The notes below the pieces were generated by a model. The model was not told the origin of the DNA, searched no databases, and was given only the letters and a program-made list of their open reading frames with translations. Below are positions 1 to 7,711 of a stretch of 64,000 bases of DNA, piece after piece; the first letter of the stretch is position 1; each line of letters starts with the position of its first letter. This DNA comes from an uncultured Clostridia bacterium (lineage in GTDB: Bacteria > Bacillota > Clostridia > Lachnospirales > Anaerotignaceae), in assembly GCA_944383885.1 (NCBI GenBank), contig CALWRF010000020.1:62001-126000 (forward strand), written 5' to 3'. A program made the position numbers and the translations under genes.

Positions 1-423
1 TGGGCAACTGGTTTCGGCTGGGGCAAACCGGTGGAAACAAGCCCTATGTTTTATAAGAACAGAAAAAGAGATACACTAATTACAGCTGTTGCTCCAACGG
101 TTATTAACTTAATCGCCGCTTTTATTTCTTCTGTAATATATTATATTGCGCCTTTAGGGGAAATGGGAATTGCCGGAGTACTGCTTTCATACCTTTTAGT
201 ATCAATTAAGCAGTTTAATATTTATATAGCAGTTTATAATATTGTTCCTGTTTCACCTATGGACTGTGTAAAGGTGCTTGCGTGCGTACTTCCTGCCAAT
301 TCGTATTTTAAGTATATCCAGTATGAGAAGATAATTCAGATGGTATTTCTTCTTCTGCTTTTTATGGGATACACTAATTTTATAATTAATCCTATTGTCA
401 GCTTTTTTATGGCTGTATTATAA
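1..423 (+). CDS. Site-2 protease family protein (peptidase M50), 5' end missing
   Basis: The reading frame is open from the first base of the window, so this is the C-terminal part of a longer gene that begins to the left. The visible 140 residues start with a GWGKPV-type motif followed by two or three hydrophobic segments. A later stretch, NIVPVSPMDCVKVL, is in the position of the second zinc-ligand motif (N-x-P-x-P-x-D) of small M50 proteases. The HExxH motif must lie upstream and cannot be checked. The family are integral membrane zinc proteases; in clostridia a short M50 gene often lies just before scpA, as here (24 bp gap). The substrate is unknown. A GTG inside the frame at 31 is not the true start because the conserved sequence continues upstream of it. 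Confidence 0.8.
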   Translation, partial: WATGFGWGKPVETSPMFYKNRKRDTLITAVAPTVINLIAAFISSVIYYIAPLGEMGIAGVLLSYLLVSIKQFNIYIAVYNIVPVSPMDCVKVLACVLPANSYFKYIQYEKIIQMVFLLLLFMGYTNFIINPIVSFFMAVL

Positions 424-447
424 AATAAAACAGGCGGTGTCTGTATT

Positions 448-1200
448 ATGGAAGATATAACTCTCAAGCTTGAGAATTTTGAGGGCCCACTCAGCCTGTT
501 GTATCATTTAATAGAAAAAAATAAAGTTGATATTTATGATATACCCATAGCCGAAATTACAAGGCAGTACATGGAAGTTATATATAATTCTGAAATAATG
601 GATATGGACGTAATGAGCAGTTTTATCGTTATGGCGTCTACACTTATGGAGATTAAGTCAAAAATGCTTTTGCCTAAAGCCCAGAACGAGGAAAATGATG
701 AGACAGACCCGCGTTCAGAACTTGTAAACCGCCTTATTGAGTACAAAAAATACTGCGAGTTTGCTAAAATGCTTAAAGAAAAAGAAAGCAGGTACTCTAA
801 AAGACTCTTTAAAGAGCCGGATAAGGCTTTAAGCGAGATAAAAAATGAATATTCAACCGACATAGACTCTTTTATGAACGGCGTTACATTTGATGATTTG
901 ATTAATGCTTTTAAAACTGTTATGGAAAGAAAAGATTTAAAAACTGATAAGATTAGAAGCGGTTTTAAATCTGTTTCCCATGATGAGTTTACAATAGAAG
1001 AAAAAATAGATTATCTTAAAGAACTTTTGTATTTAACGCCTAAAATACGGTTTAAAGAGGTTTTTACAAAGGATACTACAAAAGCTGAGGTTGCCGTTAC
1101 GTTTTTGGCTCTTTTGGAACTTATAAAAACAGGTTTTATGATTATAAGCCAAAGCGTTAATTTTGGCGAAATTATAATAACCAAAAATCAGGAAGTGTAA
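448..1200 (+). CDS. scpA: Segregation and condensation protein A
   Basis: This is the kleisin subunit of the SMC-ScpA-ScpB condensin complex, which organises and separates replicated chromosomes. The 250-residue length fits the family. The N-terminus (LENFEGPLSLLYHLIEKNKVDIYDIPIAEIT) carries the ScpA hallmark FxGPLxLLxxLIxKxKxDIxDIxI, which forms the SMC-neck-binding helices. A charged middle follows, and the C-terminal winged-helix segment (EVAVTFLALLELIK) binds the SMC head. A GGCGGTG ribosome site precedes the ATG. The stop is 2 bp before scpB, so the two are translationally linked in the usual scpAB order. Confidence 0.97.
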   Translation: MEDITLKLENFEGPLSLLYHLIEKNKVDIYDIPIAEITRQYMEVIYNSEIMDMDVMSSFIVMASTLMEIKSKMLLPKAQNEENDETDPRSELVNRLIEYKKYCEFAKMLKEKESRYSKRLFKEPDKALSEIKNEYSTDIDSFMNGVTFDDLINAFKTVMERKDLKTDKIRSGFKSVSHDEFTIEEKIDYLKELLYLTPKIRFKEVFTKDTTKAEVAVTFLALLELIKTGFMIISQSVNFGEIIITKNQEV

Positions 1201-1202
1201 GT

Positions 1203-1760
1203 ATGAAAATTGAAGAAATGGAATCTGTTATTGAGGCTATGCTTTTTGTTTCAGGCACAGATGTACCGCTTACAGATATAGCTAATGCATTAAATATGGA
1301 TAAATCAACAACACGCGCTGTTATAAGGGCGTTGTCGGACAAGTACGTAACGCAAAAAAGAGGAATACGCATAATAGAGCTTGACAACAGTTTCCAAATG
1401 TGCTCAGCCCCGGAATGTTTTGAGTATGTGTCAGCTCTTTGCAAAATACCGCGCCAGCAGTTTATGACGCAGGCTCTTTTGGAAACGCTGTCTATTATTG
1501 CATATAAACAGCCGGTTACAAAAGCCCAAATTGAGGAAATACGCGGTGTAAATGCCGACCACGCGGTAAACAGGCTTGTGGAACGCAATCTTGTTTGCGA
1601 AGTAGGCAGGCTTGATGCGCCGGGGAAACCGCTGCTTTTTGGCACTACAAAAGAGTTTTTAAGATACTTTGGACTAAGGTCGCCAAAAGACCTGCCTGTT
1701 TTAGGAGAGCTTGACAGTATAAAGCCGGAAAGAAGCGATGTTCAAAATAATGAGCAATAA
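1203..1760 (+). CDS. scpB: Segregation and condensation protein B
   Basis: ScpB dimers bind the ScpA kleisin and regulate the SMC ATPase. The 185 residues contain the two expected winged-helix domains. The first starts with the ExxIEAMLFVSGTDVPL motif. The second contains the strongly conserved ETLSIIAYKQPVTKAQIEEIRGV segment, followed by LxxRNLVxExGRxDxPGKPLLFGTT, both diagnostic for ScpB. The gene starts 2 bp after scpA. No ribosome site stands out beyond the purine-rich end of scpA, so coupling is likely. The C-terminal tail is acidic and poorly conserved, as usual. Confidence 0.97.
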   Translation: MKIEEMESVIEAMLFVSGTDVPLTDIANALNMDKSTTRAVIRALSDKYVTQKRGIRIIELDNSFQMCSAPECFEYVSALCKIPRQQFMTQALLETLSIIAYKQPVTKAQIEEIRGVNADHAVNRLVERNLVCEVGRLDAPGKPLLFGTTKEFLRYFGLRSPKDLPVLGELDSIKPERSDVQNNEQ

Positions 1761-1899
1761 ATTATATGCGCTCTTTTTATTATAAAAATATGCCGCTTAA
1801 ACAGACGTATTAAATATTGCTGCCTGAAAGAATATAAATACATAATAAAAGGCTGTGATTTAATTAAAAAATTATGGAATAAGCTTTAATTAGTATTAA

Positions 1900-1993
1900 A
1901 AACGACCAGAAAACAAAGGCTTGGATAATCCTTTGGCAAAATGGTGCCGTTTATTTGGTACCAACGGCGGAATACTGTGTATTCCGCTTTTTG
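1900..1993 (+). promoter_or_regulatory. Candidate structured leader of the alarmone synthetase gene
   Basis: Three hairpins follow one another. AAAGG pairs with CCTTT around 1915-1935. TGGTGCC pairs with GGTACCA at 1942-1962 with one G-U. A perfect 9-bp stem with a 3-base loop lies at 1967-1987 and is followed by TTTTT. The U-tract ends about 50 bases before the synthetase start codon, as in an attenuator. I do not recognise a known riboswitch class. The last hairpin could simply end the scpAB transcript. Confidence 0.4.
1967..1993 (+). terminator. Intrinsic terminator (or attenuator) before the alarmone synthetase gene
   Basis: GCGGAATAC and GTATTCCGC form a 9-bp perfect stem around a TGT loop, followed by five T residues. 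It either ends the scpA-scpB transcript or acts as the terminator arm of the leader described separately. Confidence 0.7.
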
Positions 1994-2045
1994 AATGAAT
2001 TTAAAACTGGGGGTCAGAACAAGAGAAAACCGGAGGTGCTTTATA

Positions 2046-2708
2046 ATGAATATCGAAAAAGAAACTAAAGAATATATAGTCCAGTGCGGTCCTGAGGCAA
2101 TGCTGGATAAGGCTGAGCCTTTTTTAAACCTTATGATGAGGTATAAATGCGCTATTATGGAAGTTGAAACAAAGCTTAATGTTTTAAACTCGGAATTTTC
2201 GCTTAATCATAACAGAAATCCTATTGAATCCATAGAAACAAGGCTTAAAAAACCTGCCAGCATAATTGAAAAAATGAACCGCAGAGGGTTTGAGCTGAGT
2301 GTTGAATCTATAGAAGAAAATCTTTTTGACATAGCCGGCATAAGAGTTATATGCTCTTTTGTTGACGATATATATACTGTTGCGAATTTACTTATTAATC
2401 AGGATGACATAAAACTTATAAGAATGAAGGATTATATTAAAAACCCTAAAGAAAACGGCTACAGAAGCCTTCATCTTATTATAGAAGTGCCTATTTTCCT
2501 TTCGGACGAGAAAAAATATATGAAGGCTGAAGTACAGTTAAGGACAATAGCAATGGATTTTTGGGCAAGCCTTGACCATAAGCTGAGATATAAACAAGAC
2601 CTTGAAAATTCTGAGGATATAGCCGGAAGGCTTAAAGAGTGCGCTGAGCTTTGCACAGATTTGGACAACCGCATGCAGGACATAAGAAATGAAATTGATA
2701 ACAAATAA
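2046..2708 (+). CDS. Small alarmone synthetase (RelQ/YjbM-type GTP pyrophosphokinase)
   Basis: Predicted to make (p)ppGpp from ATP and GDP/GTP. The 220 residues hold only a RelA/SpoT synthetase domain, without the hydrolase, TGS or ACT domains of long Rel proteins, which fits the SAS group. Recognisable motifs are NPIESIETRLKKP near residue 60, DIAGIRVIC near 97, the DYIKNPKENGYRSLH nucleotide-binding motif near 135, and EVQLRT..MDFWASLDHKLRYK near 170. The start at 2046 is chosen because CGGAGGTG lies 9 bases upstream; an upstream in-frame ATG at 1995 has no ribosome site and falls just after a terminator-like hairpin. The gene stands alone between scpB and a carboxypeptidase gene. Confidence 0.93.
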   Translation: MNIEKETKEYIVQCGPEAMLDKAEPFLNLMMRYKCAIMEVETKLNVLNSEFSLNHNRNPIESIETRLKKPASIIEKMNRRGFELSVESIEENLFDIAGIRVICSFVDDIYTVANLLINQDDIKLIRMKDYIKNPKENGYRSLHLIIEVPIFLSDEKKYMKAEVQLRTIAMDFWASLDHKLRYKQDLENSEDIAGRLKECAELCTDLDNRMQDIRNEIDNK

Positions 2709-2778
2709 TAATTTCGATTTAAAATAAATAAAACATATACGCCATAATATTTATTATAAAATATTATGAGGTGGTATT

Positions 2779-3945
2779 GTGAAATTTTTAATAACTGTAT
2801 TAATAATGGCATTAATGTTTTCCCAAAATGTTTTTGGAGAAGTTAAGGAGCCTCAGGTATACGCTCAAGGCGCTGTATTAATGGATTTTAAAACAGGTCG
2901 TGTGCTGTGGCAGAAAAACATGAATGAGGAACTGCCGATGGCAAGCACAACAAAAATTATGACGGCTGTGCTGGCTCTTGAAAGCGGCATGCTTGAAGAT
3001 GTAACGGTGGCTTCAAAAAGAGCTGCCTCGGCGCCGCAGGTTAAAATGGGCATAAAAGAAGGGGAGGAGCACAGGCTTTATGACCTGCTTTATCCTCTTA
3101 TGCTTATGTCAGCCAATGACGCGGCGATAGTTATAGCTGAGCATATAGGCGGTTCGGTTGAGGGTTTTGCGCAGATGATGAATGAAAAAGCCAAAGAAAT
3201 AGGCGCTTTGAATACTGAATTTGTCACACCAAACGGACTGGATAAAGGCAATCACCATTCTACAGCTTATGATATGGCGCTTATTGCAAGGTATGCTTTA
3301 AACAACAGTGATTTTGTAGATATAATAAATACACCTGAAATTACAATACCTTTAAAAAACAGCGGTGAAAAAAGCTATTCTTTTAATAATAAAAACCGTC
3401 TTTTAAAGGAGTATGAAGGCGCTATAGGCGTTAAAACAGGATTTACCGGAAAAGCCGGAAACTGCTTTGTAGGCGCGGCAGAAAGAAACGGTATGGAGCT
3501 TATATCAGTTGTCCTTGCCAGCGGCTGGGGAAATGCGGGCAAAGAAAGAAAGTGGAGCGATACAAAAAGCATACTTGATTATGGATTTGAAAATTATCAA
3601 ATTGCAGAAGTTATTAAAAAAGGAGCAAGTGCCGGCAAAGTCCCTGTACTTAAATCTAAAGAAGGATTTGTTAGCACGCAAACAGCTGAAAGCGGTTTTG
3701 CCTGTGTTACAGATGATGAGTTAAAATATCTTAAAACTACAGTTGATTTAAAAAAGAATGTTGAGGCGCCTGTAAAAATAAATGATGTGCTTGGCAGTGT
3801 TTCGGTTTATACACAAAGCGGCGAACTTCTTTTTAATACGGATATAGTATCAAGTGGGAATATAAAACGGCACGACTTAAATTCATGCATTAAAAAAACG
3901 ATAAATCTATGGCTAAACTGCGATTTTAAGTTTATACTTAATTAA
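2779..3945 (+). CDS. D-alanyl-D-alanine carboxypeptidase (DacB/DacF type, PBP5 family)
   Basis: A serine peptidase that trims the terminal D-alanine from peptidoglycan stem peptides outside the membrane. It has an N-terminal signal peptide (residues 1-20). The active-site motifs are SxxK (Ser56, Lys59), SxN (Ser111, Asn113) and KTG (219-221). The C-terminal beta-rich PBP5 domain ends in an amphipathic helix that probably anchors it to the membrane. Length 388 matches the sporulation enzymes DacB and DacF of Bacillus (about 380-390). Position between scpB and rluB matches B. subtilis dacB, but spmA and spmB, which lie between dacB and rluB there, are absent. The start is GTG with GAGGTGG upstream. 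A sporulation role is inference from context. Confidence 0.9.
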   Translation: MKFLITVLIMALMFSQNVFGEVKEPQVYAQGAVLMDFKTGRVLWQKNMNEELPMASTTKIMTAVLALESGMLEDVTVASKRAASAPQVKMGIKEGEEHRLYDLLYPLMLMSANDAAIVIAEHIGGSVEGFAQMMNEKAKEIGALNTEFVTPNGLDKGNHHSTAYDMALIARYALNNSDFVDIINTPEITIPLKNSGEKSYSFNNKNRLLKEYEGAIGVKTGFTGKAGNCFVGAAERNGMELISVVLASGWGNAGKERKWSDTKSILDYGFENYQIAEVIKKGASAGKVPVLKSKEGFVSTQTAESGFACVTDDELKYLKTTVDLKKNVEAPVKINDVLGSVSVYTQSGELLFNTDIVSSGNIKRHDLNSCIKKTINLWLNCDFKFILN

Positions 3946-3951
3946 ATATAT

Positions 3952-3982
3952 AAAAGGTTGTAAAAAGGTTATAAAAAAGGTT
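3952..3982 (+). repeat. Three short tandem copies of A(4-6)GGTT before rluB
   Basis: AAAAGGTT, AAAAAGGTT and AAAAAAGGTT follow at a period of 11-12 bases directly upstream of the rluB ribosome site (GGAGGG). Each copy resembles a weak Shine-Dalgarno sequence. It is probably replication slippage; a role in ribosome loading is possible but unproven. Confidence 0.5.
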
Positions 3983-3994
3983 CAGGAGGGTGAA

Positions 3995-4708
3995 ATGGAA
4001 GTACGGTTGCAAAAATTCCTTGCCGAAGCCGGAGTAGCTTCAAGGAGAAAGGCTGAAGAGCTTATACTTGCCGGAAAGGTAAAGGTAAATGGCGTTACTG
4101 TTACCGAATTAGGCACTAAAATAGATGATAAAAAAGACGAGGTTTTATATAACGGCAAAAGAGTTGCATTAAGCCAAAAGCATGTTTATATAATGCTTAA
4201 TAAGCCGTCAGGATTTGTTACAACTGTTAAAGATCAGTTTAACAGACCTACAGTTATGGACCTTATAAAAGGCGTTAAAGAAAGGGTTGTGCCTGTTGGC
4301 AGGCTTGACTATGATACATCAGGTCTTCTGCTCCTTACTAATGATGGCGAGCTTACATATAAACTTACACACCCAAGCAAAAAAATTGAAAAAATTTATA
4401 TAGCAAAGCTTTTCGGCAGACCAGATGATAAAAATATCCAGGAATTCAGGCGCGGCATAATGATTGATACAGGCATGACTCAGCCGGCAAAGCTGGAAAT
4501 TTTAGAGGATTTAGGGAAATACTGTATATGTAAAATAACTATTACTGAGGGCAAAAACAGGCAGGTAAGAAAAATGTGCGACGCCATTAAGCACCCGGTT
4601 GCTACTCTTAAAAGAGTCGGGACAGGTGAAATAGAACTTGGCGACCTTAAAAAAGGCGCTTACCGCTATCTTACTGAAAAAGAAATTAAGTATCTTAAAA
4701 GCTTATAA
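3995..4708 (+). CDS. rluB: 23S rRNA pseudouridine synthase (RluB family)
   Basis: Converts a specific uridine of 23S rRNA (position 2605 in E. coli numbering for RluB) to pseudouridine. The 237 residues hold an N-terminal S4 RNA-binding domain (VRLQKFLAEAGVASRRKAEELI, residues 2-50) followed by the RsuA/RluB catalytic domain. The catalytic aspartate lies in VGRLDYDTSGLLLLTNDG near residue 109, and the C-terminal EGKNRQVRKMCDAI motif is intact. GGAGGG precedes the ATG. A strong terminator follows the gene. The rsuA/rluE alternatives are less likely given synteny with scpAB-dacB-rluB of bacilli. Confidence 0.92.
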   Translation: MEVRLQKFLAEAGVASRRKAEELILAGKVKVNGVTVTELGTKIDDKKDEVLYNGKRVALSQKHVYIMLNKPSGFVTTVKDQFNRPTVMDLIKGVKERVVPVGRLDYDTSGLLLLTNDGELTYKLTHPSKKIEKIYIAKLFGRPDDKNIQEFRRGIMIDTGMTQPAKLEILEDLGKYCICKITITEGKNRQVRKMCDAIKHPVATLKRVGTGEIELGDLKKGAYRYLTEKEIKYLKSL

Positions 4709-4720
4709 TTAAAGTTATAA

Positions 4721-4750
4721 ATTGTGCCTCTAAAAGAGGCACAATATTTT
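4721..4750 (+). terminator. Intrinsic terminator after rluB
   Basis: A perfect 10-bp stem (ATTGTGCCTC with GAGGCACAAT) and TAAAA loop, followed by ATTTTG. It ends the transcript of rluB and lies 26 bp before the start of the next gene. Confidence 0.85.
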
Positions 4751-4775
4751 GATTAAAATTATCAGGTGGTATAAA

Positions 4776-5396
4776 ATGATTAAATTGTATCTTATAAGAC
4801 ATGGTGAAACTCAGTGGAACACTGCAAAAAGGTTTCAAGGCTGGACAGATATTGAACTTAATGAAAATGGCTTGAAGCAGGCTGAACTTTTAGGCAGAAG
4901 GTTTGAGGGTATACATATCGATGAGCTGTATTCATCTCCTTTAAAAAGAGCTGTTAAAACAGCCGAGGAAATTTCAAAGGCGAGAGGTTTGGATATAAAA
5001 ACATCGGAATACTTTAAAGAAATAAATTTCGGTGCATGGGAAGGCAAGACAAGAAGCGAGCTTTCAGAGCTGTACGGGAACGAGTTTGATGATTTTATAA
5101 AACATCCGCAGGACCTGCCTTTTCCTGGTGAAGGCAGCTTTGATAATGTAACAGAAAGAATAAAAAAAGGGCTTCATGAAATATTAGACGGGAAAGACAA
5201 TGTCAGCATTGCCATTGTTTCCCACGGCGGAATAATAAGGCTTATAATTAGATATCTTCTTGGAATAAAAGAGGATTTGTATAACAGCACATGGATTGAC
5301 AATACTTCAATTTCACTTATTGAAATAAGAAAAAACACTGCAATGCTGAGGGTGCTTAACGACAGCTCCCATGTACCGGATAACGGAGTAATGTAG
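4776..5396 (+). CDS. Histidine phosphatase family protein (phosphoglycerate mutase-like, CobC/GpmB type)
   Basis: A member of the branch 1 histidine phosphatases, which transfer phosphate through a phospho-histidine. The RHGETQWN motif carries the nucleophile His9, and the second catalytic histidine lies in VSHGGIIR near residue 153. RxQGWxDxELNxxG and YSSPLKRAxxTAE are further family motifs. The 206-residue length is typical of monomeric broad-specificity enzymes (GpmB, CobC, PhoE-like). The substrate cannot be told from sequence; without cobalamin genes nearby a general sugar-phosphate phosphatase is more likely than CobC. The start at 4776 has AGGTGG upstream; an in-frame start at 4749 would overlap the terminator. 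Confidence 0.88.
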   Translation: MIKLYLIRHGETQWNTAKRFQGWTDIELNENGLKQAELLGRRFEGIHIDELYSSPLKRAVKTAEEISKARGLDIKTSEYFKEINFGAWEGKTRSELSELYGNEFDDFIKHPQDLPFPGEGSFDNVTERIKKGLHEILDGKDNVSIAIVSHGGIIRLIIRYLLGIKEDLYNSTWIDNTSISLIEIRKNTAMLRVLNDSSHVPDNGVM

Positions 5397-5412
5397 CGGA
5401 GGTGCCGTTTTT

Positions 5413-6651
5413 ATGGGTAAAGTAATAGTTGTGGGCGCCGGACCTGCCGGAATGATGGCAGCAGGAAAAGCTGCGGAAAACGGCAATGAAGTTCATATTT
5501 TTGAGCGAAATCCGATATTAGGCAAAAAAATATATATTACCGGAAAAGGGCGCTGTAATGTAACAAATGACAGCGATGTTGAAAATTTTATAAATAACAT
5601 ACCTAATAACCCGTATTTTCTTTACAGCGCATTATACGGCTTTACAAGTGAAGATACAATCCGATTTTTCAACAGTCTTGGTGTTAAAACGAAAGTTGAG
5701 AGAGGCAGCAGAGTCTTTCCAGTAAGCGACAAAGCCGGAGATATCGCAAATGCTCTTGAAAAATACCTGAGAAAGAATAAAGTAAATATACACTTAAATT
5801 CAAGGGTTGAAAATCTGGTTATAAAAGAAAATAAAGTCTGCGGCATTAAGCTTTTAAACGGAAAAGAATATTTTTCGGATGCCGTAATAGTAACAACAGG
5901 TGGTTTGTCTTACCCGGGAACAGGTTCAACAGGTGATGGATATAAATTTGCAAAAGACTGCGGGCATACTGTAACTAAGCTTATGCCGTCGCTTGTGCCG
6001 CTTAGGGCAGAAGAAAAATGGTGCGCTGATTTAATGGGTTTAAGCCTTAAAAATGTGGCTGTAACTGTTAAAGACGAAAACGGCAAAAAAATATATGAAG
6101 ATTTTGGAGAAATGCTTTTTACTCATTTTGGTGTTTCGGGACCTGTTATATTAAGTGCAAGCTGCCATTTGACAAATTTGGGTTCTAAAAAAGCTAAGCT
6201 TTATATAGACCTTAAACCGGCGCTTGATTTTAAGGCGCTTGATTTAAGGATACTGCGTGACTTTGAAAAATTCATAAATAAAAACTTTATTAACTCATTA
6301 GATGAGCTTTTGCCTAAAAAGCTCATACCGGTTATTGTGAAATTAAGCGGAATAGACCAATACAAAAAAGTACATGATATAACAAAAGAAGAACGGAAAA
6401 GGCTTTGCAGTTTAATAAAAGCCCTGCCTGTTACAATTACAGGCGATTACGGCTTTAAACAGGCTGTTATTACAAGAGGCGGTGTAGATGTAGATGAAAT
6501 TAATCCGTCTACAATGGAATCTAAAATTATTAAGGGCTTGTATTTTGCAGGGGAGATAATAGACTGTGATGCCTATACAGGCGGCTATAACCTTCAGATA
6601 GCTTTTTCAACAGGATATGCCGCGGGTAATAATGTATGTATGGAGGAATAA
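5413..6651 (+). CDS. NAD(P)/FAD-dependent oxidoreductase (HI0933/YhiN/BaiN family)
   Basis: A flavoprotein of the HI0933-like family. The N-terminus has the dinucleotide-binding fold VVGAGPAGMMAAGKAAENG, then the family signature GKGRCNVTND near residue 45. The C-terminus has a second FAD contact (LYFAGEIIDCDAYTGGYNLQIAFSTG). The 412-residue length is full for the family. Members include BaiN, proposed to reduce bile acid intermediates, but most are uncharacterised, so no substrate is assigned. The gene sits 17 bp after the phosphatase stop, and aroH starts 3 bp after it, so the three appear to be one operon. Confidence 0.9.
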   Translation: MGKVIVVGAGPAGMMAAGKAAENGNEVHIFERNPILGKKIYITGKGRCNVTNDSDVENFINNIPNNPYFLYSALYGFTSEDTIRFFNSLGVKTKVERGSRVFPVSDKAGDIANALEKYLRKNKVNIHLNSRVENLVIKENKVCGIKLLNGKEYFSDAVIVTTGGLSYPGTGSTGDGYKFAKDCGHTVTKLMPSLVPLRAEEKWCADLMGLSLKNVAVTVKDENGKKIYEDFGEMLFTHFGVSGPVILSASCHLTNLGSKKAKLYIDLKPALDFKALDLRILRDFEKFINKNFINSLDELLPKKLIPVIVKLSGIDQYKKVHDITKEERKRLCSLIKALPVTITGDYGFKQAVITRGGVDVDEINPSTMESKIIKGLYFAGEIIDCDAYTGGYNLQIAFSTGYAAGNNVCMEE

Positions 6652-6654
6652 AAA

Positions 6655-7011
6655 ATGGCTGTATGTATAAGGGGCGCTGTAACGGCGGATAAAAACGAAA
6701 GGGAAGAGATACTGTCCAAAACTAAGGAAATTCTGTTAGCTATTATAGAAAAGAATAATCTTAATTTAGAAGAAATAATTTCTGTTGTTTTTACTGCTAC
6801 ATCTGATTTGGACAAAGTTTATCCGGCTGTAGCCGCCCGTGAAATAGGTCTTACAGAAGCCGCTCTTATGTGTGTTCAGGAGCTTAATATAGAGGGAAGC
6901 CTTAAAAAATGCATAAGAGTTATGGTAACTGCCGAAAACGGCAGAACGCAAAAAGAGGCAAAGCATGTTTATTTAGGCGGAGCCAAAATTTTAAGACCTG
7001 ATATTAAATAA
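6655..7011 (+). CDS. aroH: Chorismate mutase (AroH class)
   Basis: Rearranges chorismate to prephenate, the first committed step to phenylalanine and tyrosine. At 118 residues it is a monofunctional AroH-fold enzyme, which acts as a trimer. By alignment in my head with B. subtilis AroH the active-site residues are present: Arg6 in CIRGAVTA, Arg62 in AAREIG, Glu76 in CVQEL, Arg88 in KKCIRVM, Tyr106 in HVYLGGA, and Arg114 near the C-terminus. It follows the flavoprotein gene by 3 bp with GGAGGA as ribosome site. Clustering with cmk and ispH is common in clostridia and does not imply a shared pathway. Confidence 0.95.
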   Translation: MAVCIRGAVTADKNEREEILSKTKEILLAIIEKNNLNLEEIISVVFTATSDLDKVYPAVAAREIGLTEAALMCVQELNIEGSLKKCIRVMVTAENGRTQKEAKHVYLGGAKILRPDIK

Positions 7012-7033
7012 ATTTGAGAGAAGGTAAAATATT

Positions 7034-7711
7034 ATGGGTTTTTATTCAGTTGCCGTAGACGGTCCTGCCGGAAGCGGAAAAAGCACAATATCCAAGCTTA
7101 TAGCAAAAGAGCTTAATATAGTTTATATCGATACAGGAGCCATGTACAGGGCGGTTGCCCTTTATTGCATAAGAAAGGGCATAGATACAAAAGACGCCAA
7201 AAAGGTTTCGTCTGTTCTTGATGAAATTAAAATGGATATTAAGCTTGAAAACGGCGGACAGAGGATATACCTTTCCGGTGAAGACGTAACAGATGATGTA
7301 AGGAGCCAAAAGGCAGGCGCAGGTGCTTCTGACGTGGCAGCAATAGGAGATGTAAGGAACAAGCTTGTTTCTATACAGCGCAATATGGCAAAGGATATGT
7401 CTGTTATTATGGATGGGCGCGACATAGGCACTAATGTGCTTAAAGATGCGCCTGTTAAAATTTATCTTAACGCCAGTGCGTATCAAAGAGCTGTAAGACG
7501 CTGCGGCGAGCTGGATAAATTAGGGCTTAAATATGATTTTGAGTCAGTGCAAAATCAAATAATCCAGCGAGATAAAAACGATATGACCCGTAAGCTTAAC
7601 CCCTTAAAAAAAGCCGATGACGCTATTGAAGTTGATACAACAAAAATGAGCATAGAAGAAGTTAAAAATACCATAATAAACATTATAAAAGAAAAGGTCG
7701 GAGATATTTAA
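7034..7711 (+). CDS. cmk: Cytidylate kinase
   Basis: Phosphorylates CMP and dCMP with ATP for nucleotide recycling and phospholipid precursor supply. The 225 residues begin with the P-loop VDGPAGSGKSTISK. IDTGAMYRA binds the nucleotide monophosphate, DGRDIGTNV is the conserved CMP-specific motif, and RxxxD..R..NPLKKADDAIEVDTT lies at the C-terminus. The ribosome site is GAGAAGG. The stop codon overlaps the ispH-S1 start codon by one base (TAATG), the usual cmk-ispH arrangement in Firmicutes, so the two are translationally coupled. Confidence 0.97.
   Translation: MGFYSVAVDGPAGSGKSTISKLIAKELNIVYIDTGAMYRAVALYCIRKGIDTKDAKKVSSVLDEIKMDIKLENGGQRIYLSGEDVTDDVRSQKAGAGASDVAAIGDVRNKLVSIQRNMAKDMSVIMDGRDIGTNVLKDAPVKIYLNASAYQRAVRRCGELDKLGLKYDFESVQNQIIQRDKNDMTRKLNPLKKADDAIEVDTTKMSIEEVKNTIINIIKEKVGDI

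Noticed and set aside
1172-1645. Minus-strand frame (157 codons) opposite scpB
   Set aside because: scpB on the plus strand has full family motifs; the antisense frame has no ribosome site or recognisable domain.
1995-2045. Upstream ATG in frame with the alarmone synthetase
   Set aside because: It has no ribosome site and falls directly after a terminator-like hairpin, while ATG at 2046 has CGGAGGTG.
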